From NCBI RefSeq assembly GCF_901709675.1, contig NC_051087.1:15571067-15635066 (forward strand): DNA of 64,000 nucleotides. The letters run 5' to 3'. Shown here one piece after another: positions 33,400 to 45,098 of the stretch. The number at the start of each line of letters is the position of its first letter. Position 1 is the stretch's first letter. The translations under genes and the position numbers were made by a program. The notes beneath the pieces were generated by a model that saw only the letters and a list, made by a program, of their open reading frames with translations, did no database searches and had not been told where the DNA came from. Source of the DNA: Syngnathus acus (Eukaryota; Chordata; Actinopteri; Syngnathiformes; Syngnathidae).

Positions 33400-36256
33400 T
33401 GGAATGTCACCTCTCTGGCTGGAAAGGAGCCCGAGCTGGTGTGTGAGGCAGAAAAGTTCCGACTCGACTTGGACTTGCCTCCACACATAGTTTGGGCTCT
33501 GGTACAAGCCCTCTCGAGAGGGGCTGGACTCTCTTCCACTCTGGAGTTGCCCACGGTGAGAGGCGTCGAGCAGGTGTGGGCATACCTATTGCCCCCCGGC
33601 TGGGCGCTTGCATATTGGGGTTCATCCCGGTGAACGAGAGGGTAGCCTCCCTCCGCCTTCGGGTGGGGGGACGGGTCCTGACTGTTGTTTGTGTCTATGC
33701 ACCAAACGACAGATCAGAGTACCCACCCTTCTTGGGGTCCCTGGAGGAAGTGCTGGAGAGCGCTCCTTCTGGGGACTCCATCGTTCTACTGGGTGACGTC
33801 AATGCTCACGTGGGCAATGACGGTGAGACCTGGAAGGGCGTGATTGGGAGGAACGGCCCCCCGATCTGAACCCGAGCGGTGTTCTATTATTGGACTTCTG
33901 TGCTCGACACGGATTTTCCATAATGAACACCATGTTCAAACATAAGGGTGTCCATGTGTGCACTTGGCACCAGGACACCCTAGGCCGCAGTTCGATGATC
34001 GACTTTGTAGTCGTGTCATCGGATTTGCGGCCGCATGTTTTGGCCACTCGGGTGAAGAGAGGGGCGGAGCTTTCGACTGATCACCAGCTGGTGGTGGGTT
34101 GGATCCGATGGTGGGGGAAGATGCCGGTCCGACCTGGCAGACCCAAAAGCTCTGTGAGGGTCTGCTGGTAAAGTCTGGCAGAATCCCCTGTCAGGAAGAG
34201 CTTCAACTCCCACCTCCGGCAGAACTTTTTCCACGTCCCGGGGGAGGCGGGGGACATTGAGTCCGAGTGGACCATGTTCCGCGCCTCCATTGTTGAGGTA
34301 GCCGACCGGAGCTGTGGCCGTAAGGTCGTTGGTGCCTGTCGTGGCGGCAATCCCCGAACCTGCTGGTGGACACCGGTGGTAAGGGATGCCGTCAAGCTGA
34401 AGAAGGAGTCCTATCGGGCCGTTTTGGCCTGCGGGACTACGGAGGCAGCTGACAGGTACCGGATGGCCAAGCGGAACGCGGCTTCGGCGGTTGCTGAGGC
34501 AAAAACCCGGGCGTAGGAGGAGTTTGGCGAGGCCATGGAGATTGACTTCCGGATGGCTTCGAGGAAATTCTGGTCCACCATCCGGCGTCTCAGGAGGGGG
34601 AAGCAGTGCACCGACAACACTGTTTACAGTGGGGATGGTGTGCTGCTGACCTCAACTCGGGACGTCGTGAGTCGGTGGGGAGAATACTTCAAAGACCTCC
34701 TCGATTCCACCTACACGCCTTCCATTGTGGAAGCATGGCCTGGAGACTCTGAGGCGGACTCTCCAATCTCTGGGGTCGAAGTCACTGAGGTAGTTAAAAA
34801 ATCTCCTCGGTGGCAAGGCCTCAGGGGTGGATGAGATCCGTCCAGAGTTTTTAAAGGCTCTGGATGTTGTGGGGCTGTCATGGCTGACACGCCTCTAAAT
34901 AATTGCGTGGACATCGGGGACGGTGCCTCTGGATTGGCAGACTGGGGTGGTGCTTCACCTCTTTAAGAGGGGGAACCGGAGGGTGTGTTCCAATTACAGG
35001 GGAATCACACTCCTCAGCCTCCCTGGTAAGGTCTATTCAGGGGTGCTGGAGAGGAGGGTCCGTCAGGAGGTCGAACCTCGGATTCAGGAGGAGCAGTGTG
35101 GCTTTCGTCCTGGCCGTGGAACAGTGGACCAGCTCTATACCCTCGGCAGGATCCTCGAGGGTGCATGGGAGTTCGCCCAACCAGTCCACATGTGTTTTGT
35201 GGACTTGGAGAAGACGTTCGACCGTGTCCCTCTGGAGGTTTTGTGGAAGGTGCTTCGGGAGTACGGGGTGCCGAGCCAACTGATAAGGGCGGTTCGGTCC
35301 CTGTATCACCGATGCCAGAGTTTGGTCCGCATTTCCGGCAGTAAGTCGGATTCGTTCCCAGTGAGGGTTGGACTCCGCCAAGGCTGCCCTTTGTCACCGA
35401 TTCTGTTCATAATTTTTATGGACTGAATTTCTAGGCGCAGCCGAGGCGTTGAGGGGGTCCGGTTTGGGGACCTCAGCATCGCGTCTCTGCTTTTTGCAGA
35501 CGACGTGGTGCTGTTGGCTTTTTCAAGTCGTGAGCTCCAGCTCTCACTGGAGCGGTTCGCAGCCGAGTGTGAAACGGTCGGGATGAGGGTCAGCACCTCC
35601 AAATCCGAGTCCATGATCCTCGGTCGGAAAAGGGTGGAATGCCCTCTCCGGATCGGGGATGAGATCCTGCCCCAAGTGGAGGAGTTCAAGTATCTTGGGG
35701 TCGTGTTCACGAGTGAGGGCAGGATGGAGCGCGAGCTCGACAAGCGGATCGGTGCCGTGTCGGCAGTAATACGGACTCTGTACCGGTCCGTCGTGGTGAA
35801 GAGAGAGCTGAGCCGAAAGGCAAAGCTCTCGATTTACCGGTCGATCTATCCGCCTACCCTCACCTATGGTCACGAGCTATGGGTCGTGACCGAAAGAACG
35901 AGATCCAGGATACAAGCGGCCGAAATGAGTTTCCTCCGCAGGGTGTCCGGGGTCTCCCTTAGAGATAAGGTCATCCGGGAGAGACTCGGAGTAGAGTCGC
36001 TGCTCCTCCACGTTGAGAGGAGCCAGATGAGGTGGCTCGGGCATCTCATCAGGATGCCTCCTGGACGCCTCCCTGGGGAGGTGTTCCGGGCATGTCCCAC
36101 CCGGTAGGAGACCCCGGGGACGACCCAGGACGCGCTGGAGGCACTATGTCTCTCAGCTGGCCTGGGAACACCTTGGGATCCCCCGGGATGAGCTGGATGA
36201 AGTGGCTGGGGATAGGGAAGTCTGGGAGTCCCTCCAAAAGCTGCTGCCCCCGTGAC
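33400..36256 (+). pseudogene. Rex3 endonuclease-reverse transcriptase, multiple breaks
   Basis: The endonuclease parts [44 protein letters not shown] and SSMIDFVVVSSDLR are present. The RT blocks PLDWQTGVVLHLFKRG, FRPGRGTVDQLYT, CFVDLEKTFDRVP and LRQGCPLSPILF follow, then FADDVVLLA near 35495. Breaks include a base lost in the C-run near 33858, stops after VRVCW (34169), in KTRAW (34514) and after IFMD (35424), frameshifts near 34810, and one after RACPT (36100). The copy is dead but nearly complete in length. Confidence 0.9.
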
Positions 36257-36276
36257 CCGAACCCGGATAAGCGGAA

Positions 36277-36341
36277 GATGGATGGATGGATGGATGGATG
36301 GATGGATGGATGGATGGATGGATGGATGGATGGATGGATGG
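36277..36341. repeat. (GATG)n tail of Rex3 copy 2
   Basis: About 16 perfect GATG units lie directly before the right TSD. Confidence 0.95.
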
Positions 36342-37630
36342 AAGTTCTTTATTTTCTGTAATGCAATTAAAAAACCAAAAATGTCATACATTCTGGATTC
36401 ATTACAAATCAACTGAAGTATTGCAAGCCTTTTATTATTTTAATATTTCTGATTATGGCATACAGCTTAAGAAAACTCAAATATCCTATCTCAAAATATT
36501 AGAATATCATGAAAAAGTATACTAGTAGGGTATTCAACCAATCACTTGAATCGTCTAATTAACTCGAAACACCTGCAAGGGCTTCCTGAACCTTGAAAAA
36601 CACTCAGCTTGGTTCAGTAAACTAAATCACAAGTATTGGGAAGACTGCTGATCTGACTGCTGTCCAGAGGACCATCATTGACACCCTCCATCAGGAGAGT
36701 AAGACACAAAAAGGAATTTCTCAAAGAGCAAGCTGCTCACAGAGTGCAGTTTCAAAGCACATCCACAAAAAGTCTGTTGGAAGGGGGAAATGTGGCAGGA
36801 AACGCTGCACAACCAATCGAGATGACCTTAACAGCATTGTGAAGAATAGTCGCTTCCAGAATTTGGGGGAGCTTCAAAGACAGTGGACTGAAGCTGGAGT
36901 CCAGGTATCAAAAGCCACTGTTCACAGACGTGTCCGGGAAATGGCCTACAATAGCCATATTCCCATGGTCAAGCCACTTCTGAACTCAAGACAACAGAAG
37001 AAGCGTCTGACTTGGGCTATGGAAAAGAAGCACTGGACAGTTGCAGAGTAGTCCAAAGTCCTCTTTTCAGACGAAAGTAAGTTTTGTATTTCATTTGGAA
37101 GTCAAGGCGCCAGAGTCTGGAGAAAGGCTGGGGAGGAGCAAAATCCAAGTTGCTTGAAATCCAGTGTGAAGTTCCCACAGTCAGCGATGGTTTGGGGAGC
37201 CATGTCAGCTGCTGGTGTTGGTCCACTGTGTTTCATCAAGTCCAGAGTAAATGCAGATTTTAGAGCATTACATGCTTCCGTCTGCTGAAAAGCTCTATGG
37301 AGATGATGATTTCATTTTCCAGCATGATCTGACACCTGCCCACAGTGCCAAAACCACCAGTAAATGGTGTACTGACCATGGCATTACTGTCCTCGATTGG
37401 CCTGCCAATTCCCTTGACCTGAACCCCATAGAGAATTTGTGGGCTATTGTGAATAAGAAGCTGAAAGACACCAGACCCAACAATGCAAATGAGCTAAAGG
37501 TCGCTATTGAAGCATCCTGGGCATCCATAACACCTCAGCAATGCCACAGGCTGATTGCCTCCATGCCATGCCGCATTGGTTGCAGTAATCCATTCAAAAG
37601 GATTCCCAACCAAGTACTGAGTGCATTAAT
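36342..37630 (+). pseudogene. Tc1 transposase (DD34E), broken
   Basis: The helix-turn-helix region lies at about 36640-36830 and includes KNSRFQNLGELQRQW and GVQVSKATVHRRVRE. The catalytic domain follows: LFSDESKF (first Asp, 37067), FQHDLTPAHSAKTT (second Asp, 37325) and LDLNPIENLW (Glu, 37424). There are 34 residues between the second Asp and the Glu, the DD34E pattern of Tc1. A TGG to TAG change after KKHWTVAE (37049) and a frame change near 37250 inactivate it. The C-terminal end runs into the L2-C insertion at 37631. Confidence 0.9.
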
Positions 37631-40600
37631 CAAAGTCAAAGTCAGCTTTATTGTCAATCCTTCATATGTCAAGACACACAAAGAAACCGAAATTCCGTTT
37701 CCTCTATCCCACGGTGACGAGACATACAAGTAGACGACACAAAATAAAAACAAGAAGGCACAAACAATAAATAATAAACAAAAAATAATAAATAAATAAA
37801 ATGAGCGATGAATAAATAATAAACCAATAACCCAATAAATAAGAGGAGCAAAACTGAGCCAGTGTGCATACAGCAGACAGTAAGCATAGCGCAAAGAACA
37901 GGACGCTACGCAGAAAGGGGGCGCGAGTTCAGGATCCTAACAGCCTGGAGTACGAAGCTGTTGGAGAGTCTGGTGGTGCGGGAGCGCAGGCTCCTGTACC
38001 GCCTCCCAGAGGGCAGAAGATCAAACAAAGAGTGAGCGGGGTGACTCACATCACTCACAATCTTGGTCGCCTTGCGGGTGAGATGGGAGGTGTAAATGTC
38101 CTTCAAGGAGGGGAGAGAAGCACCAATAGTCTTACCAGCCGTTTTCACTATGCGCTGCAGGGCCTTCAAGTCGTAGTCAGTGCAGCTGCCACCCCAAACA
38201 GCAATACAGCTGGAGAGGACGCTCTCAATGGTGCCGCGGTAAAATGTAGTCATGACGGCCGGAGGAGCGCCCGCTCGCCTGAGTTTCCGAAGGAAGTACA
38301 GGCGGCGCTGGGCCTTCTTCGCCAGTGATGCGGTGTTGGTGGACCAGGAGAGATCCTCACTGATGTGCACCCCCAGGAACCTGGCGCTGCTCACTCTCTC
38401 CACCACAGCACCGTCGATGGTCAGCGGCAGGTGTTGGGCGTGACCCTTCCGGAAGTCAACAACAATTTCCTTGGTCTTGTCGACGTTCAGCAGGAGGTTG
38501 TTGTCCCTGCACCACGTGGTCAGAAGGTCAACCTCCAGCCTGTATTGAGTCTCGTCTCCCTTGGTGATGAGACCCACCAGAGTCGTGTCGTCAGCAAACT
38601 TCACTATGCGGTTGTCGCTGTAGGTGGCAGTGCAGTCATGCGTCAGGAGGGTGAAGAGCAGCGGACTGAGCACGCAGCCTTGGGGGGCCCCTGTGCTCAG
38701 TGTGATGCTGGCGGAGATTTTGTCGCCAACACGTACCACCTGTGGCCTCTGACAGAGGAAGTCCAGTAGCCAGTTGCAGAGGCAGGTACTGAGGCCCAGC
38801 TCGTCAAGTTTGCTGATGAGACGTTGTGGCACAATGGTGTTGAAGGCAGAACTGAAGTCCACAAACAGCAACCTCACATACGAGTCCCTCCCCTCCAGGT
38901 GGGTGAGGGCCGAGTGGAGGGCAGAGCAGATGGCATCCTCAGAGGACCGTTTGGCTCGGTACGCAAACTGGAAGGGGTCAATGGTGGGGGGGAGAACGGA
39001 TCGGATGTGCTCCATGACAAGCCGCTCAAAGCACTTCATGATGATGGGCGTAAGTGCCACGGGGCGGTAGTCATTGAAGCAGGACGGAGCAGGTTTCTTC
39101 GGCACAGGTACGATGGTGGCAGCCTTGAAACACGACGGGACGATGGCCTGCTGCAGGGAAGTGTTAAAGATGTCCGTGAAGACACCCGTCAGCTCACCAG
39201 CGCAGTCCTTCAGCGCTCGACCCGGGATGTTGTCCGGGCCCGCCGCCTTACGGATGTTGATAGCGGCAAGCGCCCTCCTCACGCTGTCGGCGGAGAGGCA
39301 CAGGGGCAACTCGTGGGAAGGGGGAGTGGCCTTCAGCGGGCAAGTGCTGTTCTGAGCGTCGAAGCGAGCAAAGAAGCGGTTGAGGTCATTGAGCAGACGG
39401 ACGTCGCCTTCACAGCTCTGCGGCGTGGGCTTGTAGTCCGGTCTGAATGCCCTGCCAAGGGCTCCGTGCGTCCCTGCTGTCCTTGAAGAGGGCGGTAATT
39501 TTGCACGAGAACGCCTTCTTCGCTTCTTTGATGCCCCGGGACAGGTCGGCCCTCGCAGTCCTCAAGCCAGCCTCATCCCCCGCTCTAAAGGCTTTGTCCC
39601 TGGCCCTCAGCAGCCTGAAGACAGCCCCTGTCAGCCAAGGCTTCCGGTTAGCCCGGGTGACGACGGATATTGAGTGTGTCACATCATCAATGCACTTCCT
39701 GATGTAGGAGGAAACAGAGTCAGTATACTCCTCAATGTCCGCCCGACCATCGCAAGTGGCAGCCCTCCTAAACACGTCCCAGTCAGTAGAGCCAAAGCAG
39801 TCACGAAGCGCATCAGAGGCACCCTCAGGCCACACCCGTACCCGCTTGCGAACCGGTCTGGATGTTCTCACCTTTTGTCTGTATGCGGGCAAAAGCATAA
39901 CAGTGATATGGTCAGAAAGTCCAAGATGGGGGAGGGGGGCGGCTTTGAAAGCTCCTTTATGCGAAGAGTAGACCAGGTCCAGGAAGCTGTCGCCACGCGT
40001 AGGAAAATCAACATGCTGGTGAAGCCTCGGAAAAACAGACTTCAGGTTAGCATGATTAAAATCCCCAGCGAAGATGGTGAAACCGTCAGGGTGCGCTGTC
40101 TGTTGTTCACTGACAGCCTGGTACAGTTCACTAAGAGCCGCGACCCTGTCGCCTTCGATGTTGGAAGGCGGGATGTAAACCGCGACCAGCAGAATCGCGG
40201 TAAATTCCCTTAGCAGGTAAAAAGGACGTCACTTAATGATCACAAACTCCGCCAGTGGCGAGCAGTGCTTGCATACCACCACAGAGTCCCGGCACCACTC
40301 GTCACGGATGTAGACGCATATTCCACCTCCACGAGATTTTCCCCCTCGTACAATGGCCCGGTCCGCCCGATAGCACGCTAGCCGCTCCAGACGTACAGCT
40401 GAGTCCGGAATGTTGACGGTCAACCAAGTCTCAGTGAACACGAGCACACAGCAGTCACGCACCGTCCGGTTTGTAGATCTCAGCAAGCGAATGTAATCCA
40501 TTTTGTTGTCCAGCGATCGAACATTCGCCAGAAGAATGGAAGGCACGGCCGGGCGAGCTGGGCTGGCCGCCAGCCTGGCCCGGACGCCCCCACGCTTGCC

Positions 40601-40859
40601 CCTCTTCAGCCTCCTCGCACACCGCTTTCGACGCTTCCCAACCGGGGGAGGAATAGCAGACGAGTCCGGCGACGCCTCAGGACGTAGCAGTCCGAGCTCC
40701 TTTAATGTCCCCGCATCAAAGTCCAGAACTCGACAAAACTCGCTTTCGCCGATGTCGAGCAGAACCTGCCTGCACTTGTAGCACGACTCAGTACGACGAG
40801 ACGAACACACAAAACTGCCGGACAAACACTCATTAAACGAACAAAACACCGTTTTTTGG
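37631..40859 (-). mobile_element. L2-type LINE, family L2-C, copy 2, nearly full length
   Basis: It is inverted relative to the Tc1 host, with an 8-bp TSD gcattaat (37623-37630, 40860-40867). The 3' tail at the left is the inverse of gactttgactttga. Its 3.2 kb cover a complete endonuclease and RT region. Removal joins tgagtgcattaat to gggcattttcaaatg, restoring the Tc1 sequence. Confidence 0.93.
37906..40859 (-). pseudogene. L2-C endonuclease-reverse transcriptase, only two breaks
   Basis: From the right: a cysteine-bearing leader (SCYKCRQVLLDIG), then the endonuclease with LLANVRSLDNKMD, VFTETWL, GGGICVYI, AGDFNHANL and LSDHITVMLLPAYR. The linker KPWLTGAVFRLLRARDKA and a complete RT follow ([61 protein letters not shown]). 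It ends ILNSRPLSA at 37906. Only two breaks are visible: TGC to TGA at about 40226 and one frameshift near 39435. It is the best-preserved L2-type ORF in the window; the related copy at 30753 covers only part of the RT. Confidence 0.9.
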
Positions 40860-41127
40860 GCATTAATGGGCATTTTCAAATGTTTGATTTTGTTTTGCTG
40901 TTATAAATCTTTTTTTCTTTACTTTGTCTGAGGAAATATTCTAATATTTTGAGATGGGATATTTGAGTTTTCTTAGGCTGTATGCCATAATCAGCAAGAT
41001 TAAAATATTAAAAGCCTTGCAATATTTCAGTTGATTTGTAATGAATCCAGAATGTATGACATTTTTGTTTTTTAATTGCATTACAGAAAATAAAGAACTT
41101 TATCACAATATTCTAATTTAAAATTCC

Positions 41128-42716
41128 AGCAGCTTCACCCTCACAGTGAAGGAGCACGAGGTGAGGCGCACGCTGCGGACCATCAACCCGAGGAAGGCTG
41201 CGGGTCCTGACGGCGTCACTGGGCGTGTCCTGAAGGACTGCGCAGATCAGCTGGCTGGAGTCTTCACAAAGATTTTCAACCAGTCCCTTACCGAGTCCAC
41301 CGTCCCATCCTGTTTAGAATCCTCCACTATAGTCCCCCTGCCCAAGAAACGCCACATCACCAGCCTCAATGACTACCGGCCAGTCGCACTCACCCCGGTG
41401 GTCATGAAGTGCTTTGAAAAGCTGGTACGGGGTCACATCACAGCACTCCTGTTCAGAGGTTTTGACCCCCACCAGTTTGCCTACAGGGCAAATAGATCCA
41501 CAGAGGATGCAGTAGCTACAGCCCTCCACGCTGCACTGTCCCACCTGGAGCAGCCGGGAGCTATGTGCGGATGCTCTTCGTGGACTTTAGCTCTGCTTTT
41601 AACACCATCCTCCCCCACAGACTGGTGGACATACTGGAGGGCCTGGGACTTCCACATAATACTTGCAGGTGGATTAAGAGCTTCCTGACGGGTCGCAGCC
41701 AGAGGGTGAAAGTGGGCCGTCATACATCCACACCTCTCAGTCTTGGTACCGGCTCCCCACAGGGCTGCGTACTGAGCCCACTGCTTTACACGCTCTACAC
41801 ACATGCATGCACCCCCGCCCACCGCAGCAACACCATCGTGAAATTTGCGGATGACACAACCGTGGTGGGGCTCATCTCAAAGGGGGATGAGTCTGCCTAC
41901 AGGGACGAAGTGGTCCAGCTATCGGAGTGGTGCGGAGAAAACAATCTGCTCCTAAACACGGCTAAAACCCAAGAACTGGTCATTGATTTTAGGAGGAAAA
42001 ATAAAACGGACATTCCACCACTCATCATCGACGGGGTCTGTGTGAAGAGGGTGTCCTCCTTCCGCTACCTGGGAGTCCACATCGAGGAGGACTTCACCTG
42101 GGGCGTGAACACCTCTGAGCTGCTTAAAAAGGCCCAACAGAGACTCTACTTTTTAAGGGTGCTGAGGAGGCACAGCATTACACGGAGACTGCTGGTGTCC
42201 TTCTATCGCTGCTCCATAGAAAGCACTTTAACGTACTGTATATGTGTTTGGTACTCCAGCTGCACTGCTGCTCAGAGGAAAAAGCTCCAAGGGGTCATCA
42301 ACACAGCACAGAAGATCATTGGCTGCCCTCTCCCCACACTGGAAGACCAACACAGAACCCGCTGTCTCAAAAAAACACAGAACATTCTGAAGGACACTTC
42401 CCACCCTGGCCACTCCCTTTTCGAACTGTTGCCATGAGGCAGACGCTACAGATTAATTAGGTCGAGGACTAGCAGATTCGCCAACAGTTTTTACCCTACA
42501 GCGGTAGTCACATTGAATGCAGCTAAACGTAAATGATTATGTCTGTGTATGTTCTTCTGTGGGTTTTTAGCTTGTTTTTTTTATCTTTTTATTCTATTTA
42601 TTCTATATATTTTTTATCGCATGCTCGGATCGGTTGGCACTTTTTAAATTTCGTTGTACATGTGACAATGACAATAAAGATCTATTCTATTCTATTCTAT
42701 TCTATTCTATTCTATT
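41128..42716 (+). mobile_element. L2-type LINE, family L2-B, copy 1, 5'-truncated
   Basis: It starts at cagcagcttcaccctcacag and ends in a row of attct units (42685-42716). It inserted in the right TIR of the Tc1 element, 13 bp from its end. It is almost identical to 51166-52730 over its whole length. Confidence 0.92.
41146..42534 (+). pseudogene. L2-B reverse transcriptase, one frameshift and one stop
   Basis: It opens with [20 protein letters not shown] and continues [21 protein letters not shown] one-base loss at 41558 (ccggga where copy 2 has ccgggga) shifts the frame. The RT continues [28 protein letters not shown] and FADDTTVVGLI. A TGA replaces a serine codon at 42436 (LLP* GRRYRLIRSRTSRFANS). 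It lacks the endonuclease. Confidence 0.9.
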
Positions 42717-42732
42717 CTGAGACAGTCCTGTA

Positions 42733-43029
42733 CATTAGTGCTGTAGGTTGACCCGTCAGAATCACTCGACGGTGTTCTTCACAGTATCAATGTGGGACGG
42801 GACTGCTCCACTGTTATCTGCTTGGGAAAGGAGGGACAATAGTGTACATTACATCAAGCTGATTGGGCTATGTGGCAACTTGTGCAGCCTACTAATTTTT
42901 TGTTTTGCAACGGAAATTCTAAACAGGAAGTTACAGAAACATACTTTTACAACTCTTTTACAGGTAAAAATGCACAAAGTGCCTACAGAATTAATTTCAA
43001 TGTCCATGTACTAGTTCACAGGTGTTACC
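42733..43029. other. intergenic DNA, nothing recognised
   Basis: Unique-looking DNA lies between the Tc1 right TA and the next hAT element. The Rex3 text that precedes the Tc1 at its left side does not resume here. Confidence 0.5.
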
Positions 43030-43037
43030 AGTGAGGT

Positions 43038-44201
43038 CAGGGGCCGGGAACCTTTTTGGCGGACAGAGCCATAAATGCCCATTTTTAAAAAATAATTTTT
43101 CACGAGAGCCATACCATTTTAAAAAAACGATAGGCTAAACACAATTAAATGCATGTATTTTAATTAAGACCAATGATTTTTTGAGTGTACTAATGTATTC
43201 TTTTTAATAACGTTTTTATATTGAGGCCTAGAAAAAAAACTCACCATTAATGAGACTTCTGGGGGTGCATCGTTTTGGTGATGCCTTTGTAGTCCGGTTG
43301 ATATGTGGTGAGGTTGAGCTTCATGCAGGCGTTGAGGGTCTCATCAGTCATAATGGCCAGATCGTGAACGGTTCTTGCTGACAGATGCATGTCTTTTATC
43401 CGTTTGAGTAGCTTTTCTTTATCCGTGAAGTCGTCAAAAAGTTCATTAGCCACATCAAGCAAAATGTTTTTGAAATACTCACCATCCGTGAATGGCTTTC
43501 CGTTCCTCACAATTGCTGATGCGCCAGCAAAACTAGCTGAATTAAAGTCACCTTGTCTGGTCCATACACGGAATTGCTGTTGACTAGCTTGGACCTTCCA
43601 GCTGGATATTTGATTGCAAATATAGCATGTCGTGTCTCAAAGTGCCACTTGATATTGGAGCATTTCATTGATGCAATTTTGTCATTACATATGAGACATG
43701 TAGCAGAGCCTCCTCTCTCCACAAATGCGAATTCTTCAGTCCACTCACTCTGAAATGTTCGGTAATCGTCATCTTTTTTTCTCTTCGACATCTTTCTTGC
43801 TTGCCTGGCACACACCAGCTAGCTAGCTGAAATTTTAAATAAAGCGGATGGAATTTACCTCTCACGTAGGCACCGTATTGTCCAATAAAAATCTCGCTTT
43901 TTTTGTCCGACCTGGCGTCACCTTTCTGTACACCGAAGGGCAGCTGGGATTGGCTGATATGACGCAACAGTGGATTTCAGCGGAAGAAAACAGATGGGAT
44001 GGATTGCAAACGTGATCATATTTTATACTTTGAAAGCTAATTTAACATTTTGATTTGAGTAGGTCTATTTTTTACTTTGATAATATAACAAAATTATTTA
44101 TAAATTCAATTGTGTAAACAAATGTCAGATTTGTCCGCGAGCCAGACGCAGTCACCAAAAGAGCCATATCTGGCTCGCGAGCCATAGGTTCCCGACCCCT
44201 G
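43038..44201 (-). mobile_element. hAT transposon, family H2, internally deleted
   Basis: The ends are caggggccgggaacctt and aggttcccgacccctg. The 8-bp duplications agtgaggt and agttaggt (43030-43037, 44202-44209) differ at one position. Terminal blocks 'gagccata' and 'ggctcgcgagcc' are present. It retains the 5' part of a transposase gene on the minus strand. Confidence 0.87.
43247..43791 (-). pseudogene. hAT H2 transposase N-terminal remnant with BED finger
   Basis: It starts MSKRKKDDDYRTFQSEWTEE, followed by the zinc-binding pattern CLICND...KWHFETRH of a BED-type finger. After one frame change near 43530 it continues IVRNGKPFTDGEYFKNILLD and DKEKLLKRIKDMHLSARTVH, then ends at a stop after the acidic core's first part. 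The catalytic remainder and dimerisation end are gone. Confidence 0.8.
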
Positions 44202-44209
44202 AGTTAGGT

Positions 44210-45090
44210 TGTTTGCTTGTTTCCCTTGGCCTTAGCGTTTCTTGCGCCTTGCTAAGGAGAGAAAACAAAGAGTGCCTCCCCCTACCCATTTTATGGTTGG
44301 CCTGGAGGTGTTATCAGTTCCTGGCTGGAGACGAAGGTAATTGCATTATATCTTGACCATTTGCCTCAAAGGGAGCATGATCCTAAAGAGGAATGTATGC
44401 TTAGTAAATTTGAATATTCAGGCTGTGCCCTTAACACAAGGACTTGCGGATGTCATATTGGGGAAGACTTCCTGACATCAGCATGTGAGCAGAATACAAT
44501 CTTTGGCTCACAAAGATGGTTGTGTCAGAGAAGTTATTTTCCTTCACCACCCAGTCTTGCCTGGTGGCCACTCCAGAGGACCACTGGGATGGACCCACAC
44601 CTTAAGGAAAATATACCACATTTGCATGGTAATTTTCTGTGATAGTTACAAACTTCAACCATGTGGGAAGGCCAGTTGATGCATCTTAAAGGATAGTGTG
44701 TATGAAGTCCATACACATGAAAACATAGTACCTGATGCTCTTTTGTAAATGCTCTTATTCCTTTCATGGCAACCTGCAAATCCTCTCCAGTTTAGGCTTA
44801 GGTTTGTAAAGAGAAGCTCACAGCGAGTCAAAAGCTGAGATGTAACTCTTTATTGACACACTGGCATTATTTATATATCGGTGAACCAGCGCAAGGGTCT
44901 CCCAGAGGACATAAGATAACTGGGTCTTTGAGCGATCCTATTAGTCAGGTTAATAATACCAGACATCAGAGAGAAATTACATTTGTGTTTGGATACAAGA
45001 CATAAGAAAGAAATAGCATCCGTGTGTGGAGGAACAAATTATGCAGGGACAGTTTGGTGCTGCTACAATTTCAATAAATAAAGCTCTTTC
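44210..45090. other. intergenic DNA, nothing firmly recognised
   Basis: There is no coding exon or clear repeat. Near its right end tcaataaataaagctc (45070) provides polyadenylation-like signals, perhaps of an eroded LTR. Confidence 0.4.
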
Positions 45091-45098
45091 CCTTAGGG

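Larger units (their letters stand above)
32966..36341 (+). mobile_element. Rex3 (RTE-clade LINE), copy 2, nearly full length
   Basis: The copy starts at cccctccgtgagtcgtcacc, the usual Rex3 leader, and ends in (GATG)n (36277-36341). It has exact 15-bp TSDs. It includes the leader, endonuclease, linker, RT and C-terminal region in order, about 3.38 kb. It inserted into the left TIR of the Tc1 element. Confidence 0.93.
32917..42730 (+). mobile_element. Tc1-type transposon carrying three LINE insertions
   Basis: The left TIR is caggactgtctcagaaaatt with tgaatattgtgataaagttc. The right TIR is the inverted equivalent split by a LINE: gaactttatcacaatattct (to 41119), then ctgagacagtcctg (42717-42730). 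TA flanks both sides (32915-32916, 42731-42732). The Tc1 parts are 32917-32965, 36342-37630, 40860-41127 and 42717-42730, about 1.6 kb in total. Nearly all of its 9.8-kb span is later LINE DNA. Confidence 0.92.

Noticed and set aside
33082-33554. Two 140-codon frames on the strand opposite Rex3 copy 2
   Set aside because: They mirror the GC-rich Rex3 leader and endonuclease and have no independent evidence.
37864-39486. Several plus-strand frames up to 220 codons
   Set aside because: They are antisense shadows of the L2-C reverse transcriptase on the minus strand.
32886-42760. Idea that the old Rex3 resumes after the Tc1 at 42733
   Set aside because: The expected continuation (text like 63880-63960) is not present at 42733 onwards.
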